DNA of 25,897 nucleotides from an uncultured Lachnospiraceae bacterium (lineage in GTDB: Bacteria; Bacillota; Clostridia; Lachnospirales; Lachnospiraceae), in NCBI GenBank assembly GCA_910584115.1, contig CAJTYN010000025.1:1-25897 (forward strand). Reading direction: 5' to 3'. A program made the position numbers and the translations under genes. Within the stretch, counting starts at the first letter, position 1, and every line of letters starts with the position of its first letter. This document shows positions 22,655 to 25,897 of this stretch, in pieces. The notes beneath the pieces are model-generated. The model had not been told where the DNA came from. It made no database searches and saw nothing but the letters and a program-made list of their open reading frames with translations.

Positions 22655-23284
22655 ATGGAACATATGAAGATAGGACAGTGCCGTGTGGGCATGGTGATGA
22701 CCAACTGTTATGGTCTGTTAAATACCGAGACGAAGGAGATGATCCTGGTGGATCCGGGGGATTCCCCGGAGACGGTCAGCCGGATGGTGGATCAGCTGGA
22801 GGGAAAGCCGGTGGCAATCCTCCTGACCCACGGTCATTACGACCATATCCTGGCTGTAGAGGCTCTCAGGGACAGATATAAGATCCCTGTCTATGCCTGC
22901 AGAAAAGAGGAAAGGCTCTTAGGGGACACGTCCCTGAACCTGACCGGGCAGGTGCGCCGGCCGGTGGCCCTCCATCCGGAGATGCTGGTGGACGATCTGG
23001 AGAGATTTACCCTGGCGGGCTTCTCCATCCAGGCGATCCACACGCCGGGACATACAGAGGGCAGCGTCTGCTACTATTTCCCCGAGGAAAACCTTCTCGT
23101 GAGCGGCGATACCCTGTTCCATGGGTCGGTGGGGCGCACGGATCTGCCCACCGGGAACGGCAGAGAGATCATGGCGAGCCTGAAACGCCTGCTGGAGATG
23201 CTGCCGGAGGACATAGACGTGCTGCCGGGCCATGAATCTGCCACGACGATCGGATATGAAAAGAGGTACAATCCTTTTGTGTGA
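22655..23284 (+). CDS. MBL-fold metallo-hydrolase (glyoxalase II/YcbL-like)
   Basis: Cytoplasmic zinc hydrolase of about 209 residues. The metal-binding motif THGHYDH, then HTPGHTEGSVCYY, SGDTLF and a late histidine in LPGHE form the full ligand set of the glyoxalase II-like branch. The small size and lack of the C-terminal GloB helical domain fit the YcbL/hydroxyacylglutathione-hydrolase-like group; the natural substrate is unknown. Family homology begins at KIGQCRVGMVMTNCYGL. ATG 22655 has AGGAG 10 nt upstream and is preferred. In-frame ATG 22625, overlapping the relA stop (ATGATG), and ATG 22664 are alternatives. The position between relA and hemZ is conserved in Lachnospiraceae as I know it. 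It overlaps the start of hemZ. Confidence 0.88.
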   Translation: MEHMKIGQCRVGMVMTNCYGLLNTETKEMILVDPGDSPETVSRMVDQLEGKPVAILLTHGHYDHILAVEALRDRYKIPVYACRKEERLLGDTSLNLTGQVRRPVALHPEMLVDDLERFTLAGFSIQAIHTPGHTEGSVCYYFPEENLLVSGDTLFHGSVGRTDLPTGNGREIMASLKRLLEMLPEDIDVLPGHESATTIGYEKRYNPFV

Positions 23285-24761
23285 GATACAGATATGGCTG
23301 AACAGGCAGGACTTTGAATACGATATCTATTCCCTGGTGCGGGCTTTTTATCCCCGATGCTCGGCAGTCACACATCGTACGGACACACCACGCAGGGAGG
23401 ATCAGATCCCTGTGGGAGAGCAGATCTTCGTGGAAGCCTGGTGCACGGATACGGGCATCTATGTGGGATACTGCCGGGAACAACCCGCTGTCCGCATCCG
23501 CAGGGAGACGGTCCTGGAGGGGGGCATGGAGCGGCTGAAGGTCAAGAGCCGGCTCAAACAGCTGCTCTATCAGGTCTTACAGGAGGCCACCGGGCGCACG
23601 CTGATCTGGGGGAACCTGACCGGGATCCGCCCGGTGAAGCTGGCGGAGGGCCTGTTGGAAGAGGGCATGGATGCGGCTGAGGCGCGGGCGCGCATGGAGG
23701 AGATCTATTATCTGGATCGCACAAAGAGCAGCCTCTGCGTGGAGATCGCGCTGCGGGAAAAGGAGATCCTGGAAGGCTTGGATCCGGCCAGAGGATACAG
23801 CCTGTACGTGGGGATCCCCTTTTGCCCGAGTATCTGCATGTATTGTTCTTTCAGCTCCTATCCCCTGGATAAATGGAAAAAACGGGTGGACGAGTATGTG
23901 GATGCCCTCTGCCGTGAACTCCGTGCGGTGGGATCCCTGGCGCGGGGGAGAGCGCTGCACACGGTCTATATGGGAGGCGGCACGCCCACGACGCTGGAGC
24001 CCGCGCAGATGGAACGGGTGCTCGCCTGCCTGGAAGAGAATTTCCCGATGGCGGATCTGCGGGAATTTACGGTGGAGGCCGGACGCCCGGACAGCATCAC
24101 CCGGGAAAAACTGCAGGTGTTCAAGGATCATCGGGTCACCAGGATCTCGGTCAATCCCCAGACCATGAACCAGCGGACATTGGACTTCATCGGCAGGCGC
24201 CATACAGTGGAGGACATCCGCGCAGCGTACGCCCTGGTGCGGGAGATGGGGTTTGACAATGTGAATATGGATCTCATCGCCGGTCTTCCGGGGGAGGGGA
24301 TCCGTGAGATCGAGCACACGCTCGCACAGATCAGGAGACTCGGTCCGGACAGCCTGACGATCCACTCCCTGGCGGTCAAACGTGCCGCGCGCCTGCGCCT
24401 GTTCTCAGAAGAACATCGGGAGATATCTTTTGAGAACAGCAGCCGGATCATGGAGACGGCAGAGCGGTACGCGCGGGAGATGGGGCTCTTGCCCTATTAT
24501 CTCTACCGCCAGAAGAACATGGCCGGGAATCTGGAGAACGTGGGGTACGCGAGAGCAGGGAAAGAGAGCCTCTACAATATACTGATGATGGAGGAGAAGC
24601 AGACGATCCTGGCCTGCGGGGCCGGGGCTTCCAGCAAATTTGTGACAGACGGGGGCCGGACGGTGACCCGGGCGGAAAATGTAAAGGATGTCACGCATTA
24701 TCTGGCACGGCTGGACGAGATGATCGAGCGTAAGAAAAAAGGGATGGAGATATGGGTGTAA
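23256..24761 (+). CDS. hemZ: Oxygen-independent coproporphyrinogen dehydrogenase HemZ
   Basis: Radical SAM enzyme related to HemN that oxidises coproporphyrinogen III without oxygen in heme-type tetrapyrrole synthesis. About 501 residues; members are usually 480-500. The N-terminal 1-180 region is the HemZ-specific part (DFEYDIYSLVRAFYP, NLTGIRPVKLAEGL). The radical SAM core has C190-PSI-C194-MY-C197 in VGIPFCPSICMYCSFSS, MGGGTPTTL, and GRPDSITREKL. The start is uncertain: ATG 23256 overlaps the MBL gene by 29 bp, while TTG 23277 lies 10 nt after AAGAGG and would give a more typical N-terminus. Other heme genes are not in the window, so the product pathway cannot be judged. The assignment to HemZ over HemN/HemW is confident from the long N-terminus. 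Confidence 0.92.
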   Translation: MKRGTILLCEIQIWLNRQDFEYDIYSLVRAFYPRCSAVTHRTDTPRREDQIPVGEQIFVEAWCTDTGIYVGYCREQPAVRIRRETVLEGGMERLKVKSRLKQLLYQVLQEATGRTLIWGNLTGIRPVKLAEGLLEEGMDAAEARARMEEIYYLDRTKSSLCVEIALREKEILEGLDPARGYSLYVGIPFCPSICMYCSFSSYPLDKWKKRVDEYVDALCRELRAVGSLARGRALHTVYMGGGTPTTLEPAQMERVLACLEENFPMADLREFTVEAGRPDSITREKLQVFKDHRVTRISVNPQTMNQRTLDFIGRRHTVEDIRAAYALVREMGFDNVNMDLIAGLPGEGIREIEHTLAQIRRLGPDSLTIHSLAVKRAARLRLFSEEHREISFENSSRIMETAERYAREMGLLPYYLYRQKNMAGNLENVGYARAGKESLYNILMMEEKQTILACGAGASSKFVTDGGRTVTRAENVKDVTHYLARLDEMIERKKKGMEIWV

Positions 24762-25327
24762 ATACACAGGAAAATGCCGCGGGCCTGGATGGTTTCATGT
24801 CGCTTGACATAACAGAAGAATTTAAGCATGCGGTCCAGGTGAGCGACCTGGCTTTCCATGTGGCCGGGGAGTTGGGGCTGGATGAGGAGATGTGCAATGA
24901 GATGTCTGTGGCGGGCATCCTCCATGATATCGGGAAGCTGAGGCTGATCGGTTATATCTATGGGGATCACGATCCGCTCATCATCGAGGAACTCAAATAC
25001 GTGCGCATGCATTCCACCCTGGCGTACGAGGAATTGCTGGGGCAGGGTTATTCAGACAACGTGCTAAAGAGCATTTTATACCACCATGAGAATTACGATG
25101 GGAGCGGCTATCCCGCCAATCTGCGGGGGGACAAGATCCCGCTGGGGGCGCGGATCTTACGGGTCTGCGACGTCTATTCGGCGTTGCGCTCAGACCGTCC
25201 CTATCGGCGGGCCATGGATATGGACAGAGCCATGAAGGTGATGATCGGCGAAGTGAGATATTTTGACATGGGCGTTTTCCTGGCTTTCCAGCGGGTGGTG
25301 CATAGATTGAAATGGAGGGGGATCTGA
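24752..25327 (+). CDS. Stand-alone HD-GYP domain protein (putative c-di-GMP phosphodiesterase)
   Basis: A 191-residue cytoplasmic protein made of a single HD-GYP domain with no sensor or receiver domain. Motifs: H26, HDIGK (58-62), H87 (RMHSTLAYE), H111-H112 in HHENYDGSGYP (111-121) and VCDVYSALRSDRPYR (138-152). The metal ligands and the GSGYP form of the GYP signature suggest an active phosphodiesterase, most likely on cyclic di-GMP; other cyclic dinucleotides are possible. The usual N-terminal input domain is missing, so control may come from expression or partners. The start ATG 24752 overlaps the end of hemZ by 10 bp and is preceded by GGGATGGAG, so translation is coupled. hisS starts 2 bp after its stop. 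Confidence 0.88.
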   Translation: MGVNTQENAAGLDGFMSLDITEEFKHAVQVSDLAFHVAGELGLDEEMCNEMSVAGILHDIGKLRLIGYIYGDHDPLIIEELKYVRMHSTLAYEELLGQGYSDNVLKSILYHHENYDGSGYPANLRGDKIPLGARILRVCDVYSALRSDRPYRRAMDMDRAMKVMIGEVRYFDMGVFLAFQRVVHRLKWRGI

Positions 25328-25329
25328 GG

Positions 25330-25897
25330 ATGAAGAAAAAACCAGTGACAGGCATGAGGGACATTTTACCGAGGGAGATGGAGATCCGCAACTACGCCAT
25401 GGACCTGATCAGGGACACGTACGGCAGTTTTGGGTTCCTCCCGCTGGAGACGCCCTGCGTGGAACACATCGAGAACCTCTCCAGCAGACAGGGAGGGGAA
25501 AATGAGAAGCTGATCTTTAAGATCTTAAAAAGGGGTGAGAAGCTGAAACTGGATCAGGCGAGAGAAGAAGGCGACCTGGTGGACGGCGGTCTGCGCTACG
25601 ACCTGACCGTGCCCCTCTCCCGTTATTATGCAGATAATGCCAACAACCTGCCCATGCCTTTTAAAGCCCTGCAGATGGGGAATGTGTGGCGGGCCGACCG
25701 TCCCCAGAGAGGGCGGTTCCGTCAGTTCATGCAGTGCGATATCGACACATTGGGAGAGCCCTCCTGTCTGGCGGAGATCGAGCTGATCTTGGCCACTACC
25801 ACCTTATTGGGCAGACTGGGATTTGAGGGCTTTACCATACGCATCAACGACCGGAAGATCTTGAAGGCGATGGCAAGATATTGCGGATTTCCCGAGG
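25330..25897 (+). CDS. hisS: Histidyl-tRNA synthetase, N-terminal part (cut by window edge)
   Basis: Class II aminoacyl-tRNA synthetase that charges tRNA-His. About 189 residues are visible of a protein normally 410-430 long; the frame is open to the right edge. Motif 1 region: VTGMRDILPREMEIRNYAMD, then GFLPLETPCVEHIENL. Motif 2: VWRADRPQRGRFRQFMQCDID. The histidine-binding YDLTVPLSRYYA block is present. The form LIFKILKRGEKLKL and the RPQRGRFRQF motif match the longer HisS variant common in Clostridia. A HisZ-type regulatory paralogue is less likely, because the motif 2 arginine region looks intact. Start ATG 25330 lies 2 bp after the HD-GYP stop, with GGAGGGG overlapping the previous gene's end. 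Confidence 0.94.
   Translation, partial: MKKKPVTGMRDILPREMEIRNYAMDLIRDTYGSFGFLPLETPCVEHIENLSSRQGGENEKLIFKILKRGEKLKLDQAREEGDLVDGGLRYDLTVPLSRYYADNANNLPMPFKALQMGNVWRADRPQRGRFRQFMQCDIDTLGEPSCLAEIELILATTTLLGRLGFEGFTIRINDRKILKAMARYCGFPE

Overview
The window is chromosomal DNA from a moderately GC-rich, Gram-positive, anaerobic member of the Clostridia, most likely a Lachnospiraceae-type gut bacterium. The evidence is the SCIFF ranthipeptide pair (scfA-scfB) beside TIGR04086 and secDF, the conserved run secDF-recJ-relA-MBL-hemZ-hisS, strong AGGAGG-type ribosome binding sites, a T-box leader on an aminoacyl-tRNA synthetase gene, and housekeeping sigma-factor promoters with 17-bp spacers. The species cannot be named from the sequence alone. 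Both ends cut genes: metG at the left (minus strand) and hisS at the right (plus strand).

Layout. (1) 1-1424, minus strand: 5' part of metG with a long leader holding a methionine-type T-box attenuator and a separate palindromic repeat. (2) 1465-3903: a secreted papain-family cysteine protease with lectin-like and fibronectin-like domains. (3) 3925-7173: promoter, serC, a DUF1015 gene and a tyrosine-phosphatase-like gene whose catalytic Cys reads Ser. serA is not beside serC. (4) 7351-7953: a short, divergent VTC/polyphosphate-polymerase-like protein, ended by a clear terminator. (5) 8025-11410: a perfect consensus promoter and an operator-like palindrome, then cysK, an ion transporter of the CitMHS/NhaD type and a cytidylate-kinase-like protein. 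(6) 11471-14175: two divergent genes for exported, low-complexity, membrane-anchored surface proteins. One carries a basic (Thr-Lys/Arg) repeat, the other an acidic (Thr-Asp/Glu) repeat. (7) 14214-18468: TIGR04086 membrane protein, SCIFF precursor scfA, its radical SAM maturase scfB, and fused secDF. (8) 18544-25897: recJ, relA, an MBL-fold hydrolase, hemZ, a stand-alone HD-GYP protein and hisS, very tightly packed.

How the parts fit. The right half is a conserved clostridial housekeeping block (protein export, DNA repair, stringent response, porphyrin synthesis, translation) with the ranthipeptide pair at its head. The left half joins amino-acid metabolism (Met-tRNA charging, serine, cysteine) with accessory genes. 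The most unusual content is the pair of oppositely charged surface proteins next to the SCIFF locus, the Cys-to-Ser phosphatase in the serC operon, the reduced VTC-like protein, and several RNA hairpins placed at gene junctions. No tRNA, rRNA, CRISPR array, transposase or phage gene was seen.
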